Shown piece by piece: positions 1 to 11,319 of a DNA stretch of 38,460 bases. This DNA comes from Gloeophyllum trabeum ATCC 11539 (Eukaryota; Basidiomycota; Agaricomycetes; Gloeophyllales; Gloeophyllaceae). The notes beneath the pieces were generated by a model. That model worked only from the letters and a program-made list of their open reading frames with translations, did not search any database and was not told the DNA's origin. Position 1 is the stretch's first letter. Each line of letters starts with the position of its first letter. The translations under genes were made by a program, and so were the position numbers. The stretch lies in contig NW_006920425.1 of assembly GCF_000344685.1 (NCBI RefSeq), positions 102,041 through 140,500 of the forward strand, given 5' to 3'.

Positions 1-1211
1 AGGTCAGAATAAGCTGTATTTAAACGTCTTCGGAGGATGTACATGGCAAACATACCCTAATGGCTTCGCATGTCAAGAACAACAAAGACACCGAGCTGAT
101 GTTGTGACAGGTCCTGAGTTAGCGGAGTTGGCGAGCCGCACGACGTGAAGGCGGGAGGTCGGGGCGGGTGCTCGCCGCAGTGATATACGAAAACAATAGT
201 GAGAACATCTTGGGGACCTGATCCGTACTTACAGTTCCGCATCAGGGCGGCCCCCTCACAATGAATACGTGAGCCATAACATGCCGCGCGCAAGGTAGCG
301 AAATCAGATAGATGAGCTGTACTAGCGCAGAGACAGCAGGAAGTGGTCACACTCGGCTCCACCCAGGGTATGTGCAGCAGCGTCGAGCGTGTTATTACTA
401 AGGGCATCGGGGGCGAGCAAGCGTCGCAGTGCATGGGAACAACGTATCGGTATATCAGGCGGCTCTCTAGGAGCATACGACACCGATCCGAGATCACGGC
501 GTAGGCATCACATACGCATACCGTGCGCGAGGGACCATGCACAAGACCCGGAGACATGAAATAGAAAGACGAGCTGCGCGATGAGAACACGAGAACACTG
601 ATGTCCTGCCTACGCATGTCCGCTCAAGTTGTCGACCTTGATTCATAGGTGTTCGTGGCTTTATTCTGAGCCAAAGACCAGGAGTAATCACCCGCGCCAG
701 CTTCCTTGTGTCCAGCTGGAATTCATCCGCGCCGGGTGCAGTCACGACCCGGAAAAGTCCCCATTTGAACGAAGGACGTCCGCAAGATTGACGTCTGTAG
801 AAGAGACTGGGTGCAGTTGCTTACTACTCAGCGTTTTCTTCTTCGAAATCAGCGAGACGCCACCAGCGCTGCTATTCAGTCCACGGTCTCCCGATTATCC
901 AAGTAGCTGGCGTCGTCTCAGAGGCACCCTTGAGATAAGTCCCCATGTACAGCGGTTTTAGACTGGAAAGCCGCTTCTTAAAGCCTTCCAAAAGCCTTCA
1001 TCCTCACGGCTGCAGACTCCAGAGTTGGAACACGGTCTGTGACTGTGACCCACTGGTTAGCAGAGTCCACGTGACTAGAACGCGGACGCGTCACGGCAAT
1101 GATTAGCCGAGCTGCGCCACTTGTTGACCAGCTACCTTTCTCAGCCTTTCTCCCTCACAATCTTGCGGACTACAGACATCTGCCCAACCTATTTCCTACC
1201 CTACGTTTATT
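1..1211. other. Intergenic or unassigned left edge
   Basis: I find no gene I can support here. Open frames exist on both strands, including one of 186 codons at 57-617 on the minus strand, but they have no recognisable domain and overlap one another. The last 150 bases are the likely upstream region of the kinase-like gene. They contain a CACGTGAC E-box-like site at 1068-1075 and an ACGCGT hexamer at 1086-1091; both are sequence matches only. Confidence 0.4.
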
Positions 1212-2467
1212 ATGGCTCCGCGCAAAAACACAGAAAACACCGAAAAGAAACCCGTCCGATCTTCGACGCGTCTCCGCGAGAAAGCGGCTTTGAAGGACAG
1301 CGCGCAGGTGAATGCGCAGCAAGCTCAGAAAGCGAAATCGAAAGTCCAAGCTGCCAGCTCGAAGGCCAAAGCTCCGGTTCCGCTGGTGAATGTGAGTCAC
1401 TTACGTCCGAGTATCATTCGCCAATGACGCAGCAGCCTGATACACGTTCAGCCTCAGGCAGATGACGGGCCTCTGAGGGGCAGCACAGAGGTACCGGAAA
1501 CAGATAAAACTATAGCGTGGGTCAGCCCTCTTTCCGACGCTCTTTGTGATGCAGGTAAGCATGCCAGAGTATCCGTCTTCACCTCATACCCATCCGCGCA
1601 TATCTTGCAGGCTTTGCCCGCCGGATGCCCCTGCCGTCCTCTATTCTGTACCCCTCTGCTGTTGGAGATCTTTCGCATGTCTACCCTTTCCTTCTGACCG
1701 CTTGGGGAGCGTCCACTGTCAGTGGGTACCGGGAAGAACACCGCCTGGCGCCCTCTTTCCCTATGGACGCGGCCATATGCGCCGAGGCTAACACGATGCA
1801 GCCCAACCCTGGGTCGGTGCTGGGTATCACGCGTACAGGCTTTTCTGTCCGCTTTGGCAACTACCCGCCGCACCCGATGCTCACCTGGGGCGAGCGCGCG
1901 GCTTTCAAGCCCTCGCCGCTGAACGACAACAAGATCGAGCAGGAGACGAAGGTCTACAAGTATATGAATACCAAGGAGGAGCTGAAGGACGTCGTGCCGA
2001 AACTGCTGTTCTCTGGGTTTTCCAGCGCCGATCCTCCCTCGTCGGTCAGGAGCAAGAAGCAGGTCGTGTGCCGGATGCTGGTGACAACCTGCCATGGGCG
2101 TCCGCGGATGACTCGCTGGTCCGAAGAAGCGCAGGCGGCCGTCAAGGCTGCTTACGAGAAGCTCTGGGCGGCGGGGGTCCTGCACAAGGCCGTCGCGGAC
2201 CGCAATATCTTGTTCAAGGACAACGTCGGAAGCGATGAGGACGTGGAGGTGAACAATGTCCGGCTGTGCGACTTCGAAGATGCACTGCTCAAGCATGACT
2301 TGAAGCCCGAGAAGTGGGCGAACGCCTTGGAGGAGGAGAGGAAGGCTCTCGAGAGCCTTTGTGAGAGGATGGGTAAGGCCCCACTGCCGGAGAAGAAGAA
2401 GAAACTCTTCTGGACGGCGGAGGACATACGGAATGCCAAAGCTGAAGGGCGCAACCCATTCGAGTGA
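1212..2467 (+). CDS. Protein kinase-like protein with degenerate catalytic loop
   Basis: Three exons, 1212-1391, 1452-1554 and 1611-2467, join in frame to 379 residues. The N-terminal 60 residues are basic and Ala/Lys/Ser-rich, with no fold I recognise. The C-terminal half resembles the small fungal kinase-like proteins (ABC1/LPS-kinase-like group): a KIEQETKVYKYM segment gives a likely helix-C Glu, the catalytic-loop equivalent is HKAVADRNIL (His286-Leu295), and CDFEDA around Asp315 stands in for DFG. Related proteins usually read HxDxxxxN in the loop; here the Asp position is Ala288 while Asn293 and Asp315 remain, so the protein may be inactive or atypical. Substrate and pathway are unknown. 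The first intron acceptor could be one of two nearby AGs; I chose 1451 because it keeps the frame open. Confidence 0.7.
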
Positions 2468-2878
2468 TCGTGGCCGCCGGATATCGTCGAAGTCTTTGCA
2501 TGCTCTTCGTAGACTGAGCCTGATGTTCCTCTTATAATGTGTATACTAGTTGTATTGGGTCCCCCAATACTATGGCATACTAATATATATCTCATATCCT
2601 TTTTTATCTCCTTGTACTTCGAGAGGTCTGAACGACTTGAAACTACAGTGAGTCCTTCGAACGTTTCACTCACCTCTCCCTCCTTGTCGGCGTTCTCCTC
2701 CTCACTAGTCACTCTTGATTAGAAAATCAATATAACAGCCGCCGAGTAATGAGGAGACAGATGGTTATAGGAGCCTGTGTAAAGACCCCCAGCGTCACTC
2801 ATCCCCAGGGACGAGTTATTTGCCTGCGCTTGTTTAACTACCAATCGACTTCTCGTGAAACACTCTGCCTCTATCGCA
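2468..2878. other. Intergenic region
   Basis: About 410 bases between the kinase-like gene and the broken gene downstream. AT-rich stretches near 2530-2620 fit a 3' untranslated region. I see no RNA gene or repeat. Confidence 0.4.
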
Positions 2879-4172
2879 ATGGATCCTCAGACTCGCAACA
2901 AAAGTCAGTTGCTTATCCCCCCGTCGTATGCCTCTTCGTTATGCGTTGCTGAATCGTTTCTTCCTCTAGAAATTGTCGATCTCACCGAGCAAAAGCTGAC
3001 CACCCTCGGTTTCTTGGGCCTCAGTGAGTTTCTCTCGTTGTTACACGCACACGTTCATCTCGCTCACTCATGATTGTCCGTCCGCTTCGTAGATGCCGTC
3101 CAAGGAGTCAAGAATCTGGTCGAGCAAGTCAGGGCAGACCCGGAGAATCTTGGCAGTAAGTCCTTCTCCCCCTTCATCCGCCTCCCTTCCCTCTTCGTCT
3201 ACTGTTATTTCTTGGTGTGCGGTTGTCAGTTCCCGCGTGCTCACATTTCCGTTTTGCATTCTCACTTCCAGGTCGAGCTGTTGAGGCGCAAGTACGCCCC
3301 CCAAACTTCCGCTCAAGGAGCTCCCCAGGCCTCTCCTAGGTCTCCTAGGTCTCCGACCTTTCCAGGTTCCCCGTCCTGAGCGACTCCGATACCCACTTCA
3401 CTCGGCTCAGTACCAGCTCGTCTGCCACGACGGTCGTCGCTCCCGACCTGATGTCTCAGTACGAGATCAACTTTTATTACCACGGCCTCTCGGAGGACCC
3501 TCCGAAGCTTATGTGGCGCTCTGACTTCGACATAACCCCCTTCCGCATGCCCAAAGTCGGAGAACGCTTCTTCAAGCCCTACCCCAAGCCTGCCTTCGGT
3601 ATATTCAACACGCGTCTCAACGACGTCTGGGACTACCGTCTCGCTCCTAGGATCCGTGCATAGCTCAAGACTCATGGTATCAAGTACTCGGCACTGAAGG
3701 CTGCCCGCTTCTTGACCGTCAACGAGGACGATGGGACAGAGACGTGGGGTCCCTTCACCGTTTGGATAGCCGTCCATCCCAACACCACCAAGGCTGCAGC
3801 TGTTCGCGACATCACTCCCGATATACTCCAGGTCCTCAACGATGCCCAGGTCTACGGTGCTGTCGTGGAGTGGTACGAGGGGACTGTCTAGAGGCTGGCT
3901 GCCCCCCCCCCCCTCTGACGGCCGTTGCGGATAATTCCGACCCCACCTTCGGCCTCAGCCATCCGTTCAACGCTGGCCTCGGGATCCCCAGAGCGTCCGA
4001 CGATGCGCAGGGCACCGTCGCTCTTCTGTTCCGCGAGGTCAAGACCAAGAACGACAAGCCCAGCGACAGGACCCCCGCCCCCACCAACAAGCACGTCGCC
4101 ACTCTCGACTCCACCACCCCCTATGACTTCGACGCTGCCAACCCTCTCAGCATCCTCATCTATATAATATAG
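2879..4172 (+). pseudogene. Degraded member of an Agaricomycete protein family
   Basis: A coding remnant can be followed in pieces: a start at 2879, short exons containing DLTEQKLTTLGFLGL and AVQGVKNLVEQVRADPENLG, then a long stretch with YEINFYYHGLSEDPPKL, GPFTVWIAVHPNTT and GTVALLFREVKTKN...TNKHVATLD. Related proteins occur widely in mushroom genomes, I believe, without a known function; the TNKHVA segment is loosely reminiscent of the His region of trypsin-like folds, but I do not claim that. Breaks: an in-frame TAG at 3661-3663, a second at 3889-3891, and a frame change at a run of 12 C (3902-3913), after which the family reading resumes in another frame. The end near 4172 also looks premature. 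Sequencing error at the C run is possible but would not remove the two stops. Confidence 0.6.
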
Positions 4173-4419
4173 AATATTTAAATGAGCTGTACCAAGGACT
4201 ACACATGAACAGTCTCTGTTATGTAATTGAAGCTCCACTTGATAAGACATGTACATGTGTAAACCAAGGCCGTAAACTGACCTTAAACTGTGAGTAAACC
4301 GAAATCTAAACCGACGCTAAATTAAAACCGCCCTCAAACCGCCCATCGTGACTTCCCCTAATGCCTCATACTTGATCTTTTCCTGTCTAGTACACTACTA
4401 CCGGCCGCATATCATAGCA

Positions 4420-5454
4420 ATGCTCCAACTCCCCATAGAAATACACAACGAGATAGTCTTCCACTTCGTCTGGGACCGTCCAATCCGACGCCCACGGCCG
4501 AAGCCAAGGTGGCGCGACATCGAGCCCCTATCCCTAGTGTGTCGTGCATTCCGGCGCATGGTACTCGAGGCGTGGTTCCACACTCTCTGCATATGCAGGA
4601 GACAAGACTTGTCGATTGTCTCGCAATACTGGCCCGAGCTTCCCCAGTGGGTGAGGTGAGCTGCAGCACCTTATCTAACAATAATATTGCACGTTGTAAA
4701 CTCGACTGTGCGTCAGAGTATTCGTCTGCCTACACAATCTGCTGGTGGACTACGACGACGAATGGGACCTCGCGCGGTTCGTAAACCTTCGGGAAGTCGT
4801 CGTGCAGATGCTCCCGTTCTGGGACGTTATACCCTTCCCGTGTTTGGCCAACGTGCCGCCATCCGTGACCAAGCTTGACATGACGGGCATGGGCGAAATC
4901 GGACCGACAGACCTGGAGGCTATCGTCAAGCCGTTCCCTAACCTCCGCGTCCTACGACTGCAGCCCTACAGCACTTGGTGCGGGCTCTGCAACACGTTCA
5001 CGTCCTCGAGCTTTTCCTGCCCTGTGCCGTCCTCCCTCACTTATGAGGGTGGAGTCGGCTTACCGGTGAGTGCATGGCACTTACATACATCTTGTACTCC
5101 CCCCAATGTATCGATCTTATTCAGGCGCATTTCGCGCAATTCCTGCAGCCGCTGGAGGATCTTGAGACGCTCTACATAACGGCCAAGTATGACTTACTTT
5201 CAGACGAGGAAGCAAATCCGCTTCTCGAGATAGGTGAGGAGAACAAAACCATGTGGAGCGGTGAATGCCGTGATTGCATGCAGAGATTGTACCCAGACGA
5301 TTCCTTCCGAGAGGACTGGGTTGCCAAGAAGAAAACGCCTGCCATACACCTGCCGGCATTGAAGAGGGTAGAATGGATATTCTTGTCGGGAGACGCTTTT
5401 GCCAACGAGACCGGTGACAAGTCCCATTTCCGGCCCAATCCCCTACACCTATAG
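4420..5454 (+). CDS. F-box/LRR-like protein
   Basis: Exons 4420-4655, 4717-5065 and 5125-5454 join in frame to 304 residues. The N-terminus (LPIEIHNEIVFHF...LSLVCRAFRRMVLEAWFHTL) fits the fungal F-box pattern of Leu-Pro followed by a Leu-x-x-Val-Cys-Arg-x-Phe segment, which in this family recruits the Skp1-cullin ubiquitin ligase. The rest (NLREVVVQML, PNLRVLRLQP, LEDLETLYI, LPALKRVEWIFLSGD) looks like irregular leucine-rich repeats that could bind a target. Such genes are expanded in basidiomycetes and targets are generally unknown. The start was chosen because it places the F-box at residue 3. It is convergent with the kinase gene downstream and unrelated to the F-box pair at 14-25 kb. A further 3' exon cannot be excluded. 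Confidence 0.7.
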
Positions 5455-5893
5455 CCGTTCCTGACTGTCGGTGCCGATCTCTTCGACACAAATAATCTTT
5501 AGATATGACATCGTGAAGCAAGGTCAGACAGCGAGCGATGAAGTGAGCTGCATTGAGCATATGCACCAAGACGTAGATATGCGGTTTCTCTGACCTAGCG
5601 AGACAAGTCCAGTCCTCCAATTACGAGGAGACAGGTATGAAGAGAATAAGGGGTGGGTATATGATTGCATAGCGTGCGAGAAGAGAGCATGAAGACAAGG
5701 AGACGGGAATGAATCGAGATACAGGACCAAAGCAACTGGTCTCTGAGTATAAACCATGAGGCAACCTGGAAACCATCATACAATGAATCCGAGGGCGAAG
5801 GACGTCTTTTCTAGCAAGAAATCAAACCAGTGTTCAGAGGAAAGCGTACAATGGAAAGCCGATTGAAGCGTTCGAGTGGCGTCTCGTACGCCC
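5455..5893. other. Intergenic region between convergent genes
   Basis: About 440 bases between the 3' ends of the F-box gene (+) and the Kin4-like kinase (-). It should hold both 3' untranslated regions. No gene, repeat or RNA seen. Confidence 0.4.
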
Positions 5894-8800
5894 CTAATCT
5901 TGCTCCCCCTCATCCTCATCTTCTTCTTGAATGGCGGGCGCACGATACCCGGCACTCACCGATCTACCGGTGGGCAACTGCCTGCGGGAAGTTGCTCTAG
6001 GTTCTTCGAAGGTAGTTTCAGTCGGTAATGGGGATGACCTTCCAACTGGGGAATGACTAGACTTGCTCCTCCGACCTGTGCTGGCAGCGGATCTTGCGCT
6101 GCGTTTGGCGGTCCCATGGCTCGCGTTCGTGAACCGAGGCGGGGCTGAGAGTGTGAATGTCTCAGCCGCTTGGCTCTGCAAGGGTCCAGACGTGGAGGTA
6201 GGCATTTGTCCCAGTCCGCCCATAAAAGGCGACGTATCATCGTCCTCGTCCACCCAGTCATCCTCGTCTCCCATGTTTAGGCTCTGACGACCGGAGAACA
6301 CATCTCGTATACTCATTGGGCCGTCCCCGGCGGGAGATATAGCCAAGACCTCGATTGGCAGATGCGCCGATCGAGTCTGCCAACCCGGCGGTTCGAGGCC
6401 CCATGACTTCTTCCAGCTTGACCTCCCCACGGAGTTGCCTGGGTTCCCGAAGGCACTTTGTCGTTTCTGCGCAATGAAAGTGGAGTTTCCGTAGCCTTTG
6501 CGCGGTGTATCATCGAGGGAACGTCTGCCTTTAAATGGCGAAGCGGTCCTTTCGCCTTCGGACTGCTCGTAAAACGAATTTCGACGGGATGAGTTCCGGG
6601 AATGTACTGAGGATGCATTCGAGTTCGACCGGCCATGGGTTGGTCTGCCGGAGGTACCTTGACCGGAGTGTGAGTGCCGAACAACTCGAGTGGAAGAACC
6701 TGAGCCGCCTCTTCTATGGTACTTCGGGAGAGGTGACGCCGTTCGACTGACATTGTGCAGCGAACCGCCAGAGCTGGCGGAGGGCGACTTTCGGTGTCGA
6801 CGCATAGTGATGCTTTGCACCGAAGATGGTCTAGAAGGGTATTCTCCGCGCTCTGAATTGGGAGTATGGCTCCCGAAGGATCGACGACTTGCATCACTTC
6901 TCTGACGCGAGATGGCTGTGGTATGATCAAACAAATCTCGGGACGACTCTACGACCATTTGCATCGACGTCGTGGACGACCTTCGTGAGTTGACGCTGCT
7001 TGATCGCCGGGAAGATGCTGAATGTCGTTTAGAATGATACCCTGTCTTCCGGGAGGTACGAGCTCCTCCACCGCTGGTTCTCCGCTTGACGGCTCTACCA
7101 GCGGTCGGGCTAGCACCGGAAGTCGAATTGGAGCTTGGGACATTATGAGCATACGCCATACCGCGGGCAGTACCTGAGCCGGTAGTGCCTGATTTCCGCT
7201 TGCCTTTACGATCTTCCTGGAACCACATTCTGAATGCACTGAGCAGACTGGCTCGATTTCGATGGCCCATCTTCCCCCCGTGACTCCCCAAGTCCGGTAA
7301 AGAGGTGAGGGTGTCCCCGGGAGATGCGGTCGGCGTAGGTGAATGCGCTGGACTTTCAGTCACTACCCAGGGAGAGCCCACTTGAGACCGAGACGCCTTC
7401 GGCTCAGGATCTGCGGAAGGCGTCGCAGGGAGCGGCGCATCCTTGTCCTTGACACCTTTCAGAGGGGGTGACTTGGTCATAAGCCTGCTAGAAGAGCTAC
7501 CATGTGAACTCCTGGATTCCTCGGTACTGGTGACTTTCTTCTCAAGCTCTCGAGCAGCTTTCTCCCTCTCCTTCTCCTCGCGGACCGCCTCACTGGATTT
7601 TTTCCTTACAAGTCCAGCCGCCTCGAGAGCAGTGGTAGCGCGCTGCATGATGCTCACACTACCTGATCGCCCCTTCCTACCTCTGGAGCTGGAACTCCCG
7701 GGCGTGGAAGGCTGAGACTTGACCCCCGCCTCGTTCACAGACGGACTTGGAGATAGGAGTGAGCGCATCGGAGATGTGGTCCGCGGCGGCGTCTGAGGTC
7801 GAGCAGTTGTTGCAACGGTTGGCGTCGGGGGAACAAAAGCGAGTTCCGGGGCAGAATGCACCGAGTGAAGGGGAGGATCAGCAGGGCTTGCCTCTTGCAT
7901 GGGAGATCCGCGCCGAGAAGGGCCTTCCGGCTTCTTCTCGTGTCTCTTCGCTTTCGCTTGTTCTACCAGATCCGACGCAGATGTGTCAACATGGGTCAAC
8001 AAGACTTTGTCGGCGTGTCCCTGCTCAATTGCCTTCTTCTCTGCTTTCCTCCGCAGCATCCACCAAAGGGCTCCAGTAGAGTCGCACGCGTCCGAAAGGA
8101 CTGAGTGCACGATCTGCCCGGTGTCGAAGCCCAGGACGCTGAGTCCGTTCAGTAGCTCGCGCTCAAGTGGCGTGGTAAAGATGATGGGAGCTGGGGTATT
8201 CAACAAGGAAGCGAAGTCCTGAGGTGCCGCTGAGGCCAGTGGCCGCTCCATACGGGTGCGATCGGAATCCTCCTCCTCATGGTCAGACAACGCCGACGAA
8301 ACAGAGCGCCGCTTGGTCCTAGCAGGAGTCTTCGGTGGATGAGTAGGCGGCGATTTGGACGCGCTGGAGCCCGTCCGCGGCAAAGAGGGTCGAGAGAGGT
8401 CGTCGTCGCCCTCCTCCTCCTCGTGAACCGTATCCGGCTTCTTCCCGCCCTCAGCAGCCTCCAGCGCCGCATGGATAGCAGTGATGTCTGTAATAGTATT
8501 TTCGCTGGGATTGCGACGGATGAGGAACTCATCGGTTCCTTGGGCGACCGAACGATCGCCAAAGGTATCGTCAGGAGTGGTAGGGCCTGTCGGGAGCTCA
8601 GACGATGCAGACATGAAAGTTGCTTCAGAGGTGGCTGAGGATACGGAGTTTTCAGGGGATGGTTGTGTAGGGGGAGAAGATATTTGAAGTGTGTCCGTCT
8701 TGGTTGTAGATTTAGCGGGGACAGATGTATCGCTTGTCTCAGATGAAGATACTTTAAACCAGGGATGGGATAAGATCTGCGAGATGGACGATCTCTGGGA

Positions 8801-9780
8801 TGGGTCTTTGACGAGGATTTTCTTTATTAGATCCCTCGCGTCTATAGCAAGCTCGGTCAGAACAGCTCGGAGGGCATACGCAAACCCGTACCGTCTGACA
8901 GCCACTCTGGATCTTCGAACTCCCCCTTGATAATCATCTCACGCATTACGTTCTCGTCATCGTCATCAAAGGGCAAGGTACCGGTCAAGAGGGTATATAG
9001 GATGACTCCGAGAGACCATATGTCGACCTCTGCGGCAAGCTTATATGACGGTTCCTCGTGCACTAAATGTGACACTCACCTGGCCCAAGATACTTTCGAC
9101 CTTGGAGCATCTCTGGCGAAGCATATCCAGTTGTGCCGCAAAATGTTTCCAGCAGGCCTCCCCGCTCAAACTCCCGAGTGAACCCAAAGTCTCCCAGCTT
9201 CACACGGCACCTCTCATCTAGAAGAACGTTCTCCAGCTTGAGGTCGCGATGCACTATCCCCTTCTCGTGGACGTAGGCAACCGCTAGGCAGAGTTGACCG
9301 AATATGATCCTAGTCTCCTCTTCGTTTAGCCGGCCTTTCTCCGCCAGATAGTCAAACAGTTCGCCACCAGAACAGAGCTCCGTGACTAGCCAGATCGACG
9401 ACTCGGTCGCGATTACTTCGTAGAGTTGGGTTACATGAGGATGGTGCAGACGGCGGTGATGGTGTATTTCGCGGGTCAGGGAGGCCGACATAGCTTTCGG
9501 AATTTGCTTTATCGCCACTTTCGTAGACGTCAAACGGTGCGTCCCCAGTCGTACCTTCCCGTACGCCCCTGCTCGCTCGGAACCGTGAGTTCTACCCAAT
9601 ACCACAGCAGCCGACGCGTCAACGCTCACCTTCCCCGATCACCTTGCCCAATGTATAGTTCCCGACGACCCTGATCTTAGTCGACGATAACTCCTTCCCT
9701 AATTCGTTGTACGCCGACGCAAGTTGAGCTTTCTGGTTCTGGGAGACCGAGACGGAGTGTTTGTGGCCGTGCGTAGACAT
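5894..9780 (-). CDS. KIN4: Kin4-family serine/threonine protein kinase (CAMK-like)
   Basis: Four exons on the minus strand, 9780-9630, 9568-9080, 9029-8892 and 8841-5894, join to 1241 residues. The kinase domain covers roughly residues 43-300: Gly-rich loop GEGAYGKV (49-56), ATP Lys71 in VAIK, HRDLKLEN with Asp159, DFG at 177-179, an activation segment ending GTTGYASPEM, then EVDIWSLGVILYTLLTG and GEFEDPEWLSDDARDLI. The ungapped match of these segments across the introns fixes the splice sites. After a Ser/Thr/Pro-rich linker, ELLNGLSVLGFDTGQIVHSVL...GALWWMLRRKAEK looks like a UBA-type helical module, followed by about 800 low-complexity Ser/Arg-rich residues and an acidic tail. In budding yeast Kin4 acts in the spindle position checkpoint; in basidiomycetes the role is inferred only. 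The kinase appears catalytically intact. Confidence 0.88.
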
Positions 9781-11319
9781 GTTGGCATATACAGATAAAC
9801 GAAAGGCGCAGGCATATAAGCCTATAAAGTAGTGGTACTGAATACAAGTGAAACGGGCTAGAGCAAAGGGTCTCGTAGAGTTCTAGAGGGGCGGCGAGGA
9901 CGCCAGGGTGAAGTCCGAGGTCAAGAACGCGGAACGCCCATGCGCCTCCTGTTCTCAGCCACCGACCACGGTTTCCTCTTGCCATCCGTCGTTGTATATC
10001 TCTGTCTCTGGAGCGCGTCTTGTAAACTGGCTTTTCTGGCATAAGATCTTGCATCAAGGTCTCTGGCGTAGACGTTTGGACGGCTGGCGCTACCGATGAC
10101 GCCGACGGTTACCCGGAGTATTGTCCATACTCTTGAGAGACATACAGCAACAGCTACGAAACCGCGTCTTATTTGATTGCTTCCCACTGGCTTTACGCTC
10201 GCTGCTCGCAGCGGGACAGACGTTCCCACCTACTATTGAGGAAGCCGAGCAACCGTTGTAAACATGCCCTCAAATGCGATGATGCTCCTGATCGACCGAA
10301 CGTGCCCTTCGTCTATAGGGACGACTCAGTTTTGGGGTAGCGGAGGCGTTATCGTTTCTCAGTAGCCGCTCGGACGGTATGCGAGTTCAACTTGTGCACT
10401 GTGATGTCTTTCTCAGATCATCGTCCGGTCCCGCTGGCCTCCGACTACTATTTGCCGCTGCTGCTTAATGGCTTGCAACGGTGATGCAGGGTCGCGCTAT
10501 CCGAGGCCGTCTCGTCGCAAGATCTCGCATGGGGCAGGCGGTTTTGATGCACACAGCTCCAGGCGCCGTGTGGTACTAATCTTCGCAAGCGGATGTCTTG
10601 CGGCGGCCCTGGTATCGCCCCGGCTTTTCTCTTGTCGTCCGCCGTGTCGCCTGCATACCTCTTCGTTATATATGTGGAAGATGCTGTGCGTACTGCTTCA
10701 TCTCGTGTTACATAGTAGCGCAGACATGATAGTGTCCAGGCCAGAGTTCCTGCCTGATCCAAGTAAATTTGACATCGTCTGTCGATTAGCCGACTCAACC
10801 CGGCGGCGCCAGCGACCCTAACCTCAGAAGTTGCAATTGTTCGTTGCTCGACATCGTCAAAGGGTCCCCGTATCGGCTAAGTTGGCAAGGCACCATCCTT
10901 CCATCTCTGCACTGCCGTACGGGGCCCCTCCCTTGTATGTGTATATCTACGAATTCTATCATAGCCACTGGCAGTCTATCATCTATCACCCGTATGTAGA
11001 ATGTTGCAGGGCTAGTCACTTGCATCCGATGGTCGGTTGCTCCGTCAACTTTGGTTGACGGGCCGCACGTGAAGCTTTGCGGGCTGCTTACACGCTCAGT
11101 TCGGTCAACCGACTACCATCAGGACCTAAGAAGACCGCCTTCTAACCGGATGGGCCGAGACATCTTACGAGAGAAGGAGAGCAGGTGTACGTACTAATGG
11201 GGAGACTGCGGGTAATGAATCTAACGCCTCGGACGAATAAAAGGTGAGAGATCTGTCTACTCTATAGAGAAGCACCTGACCCTCATCTCCCTCTTGCAGA
11301 ACCAGTCTACTCGGGCATC
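9781..11319. other. Long unassigned region between divergent genes
   Basis: About 1.5 kb between the start of the Kin4-like kinase (-) and the aldehyde dehydrogenase (+). Open frames up to 126 codons occur on both strands but none has a recognisable motif, a good splice-supported extension or biased composition. The region probably contains both promoters. Near the right end, a GT-AG segment at 11244-11299 (GTGAGA to TTGCAG, 56 bases) has the size and signals of a 5' untranslated intron of the dehydrogenase gene; this is a guess. Confidence 0.35.

Noticed and set aside
57..617. 186-codon open frame on the minus strand
   Set aside because: No recognisable motif, Cys/Ser-rich mixed composition, overlapped by other frames and without splice-supported extension.
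1454..2296. 280-codon minus-strand open frame
   Set aside because: It lies antisense to the kinase-like gene, whose plus-strand exons show domain motifs and close in frame.
9781..11319. Several open frames of 60-126 codons as possible genes
   Set aside because: They overlap on both strands, have no motifs and no consistent exon structure; a transfer RNA signature was also not seen by eye.
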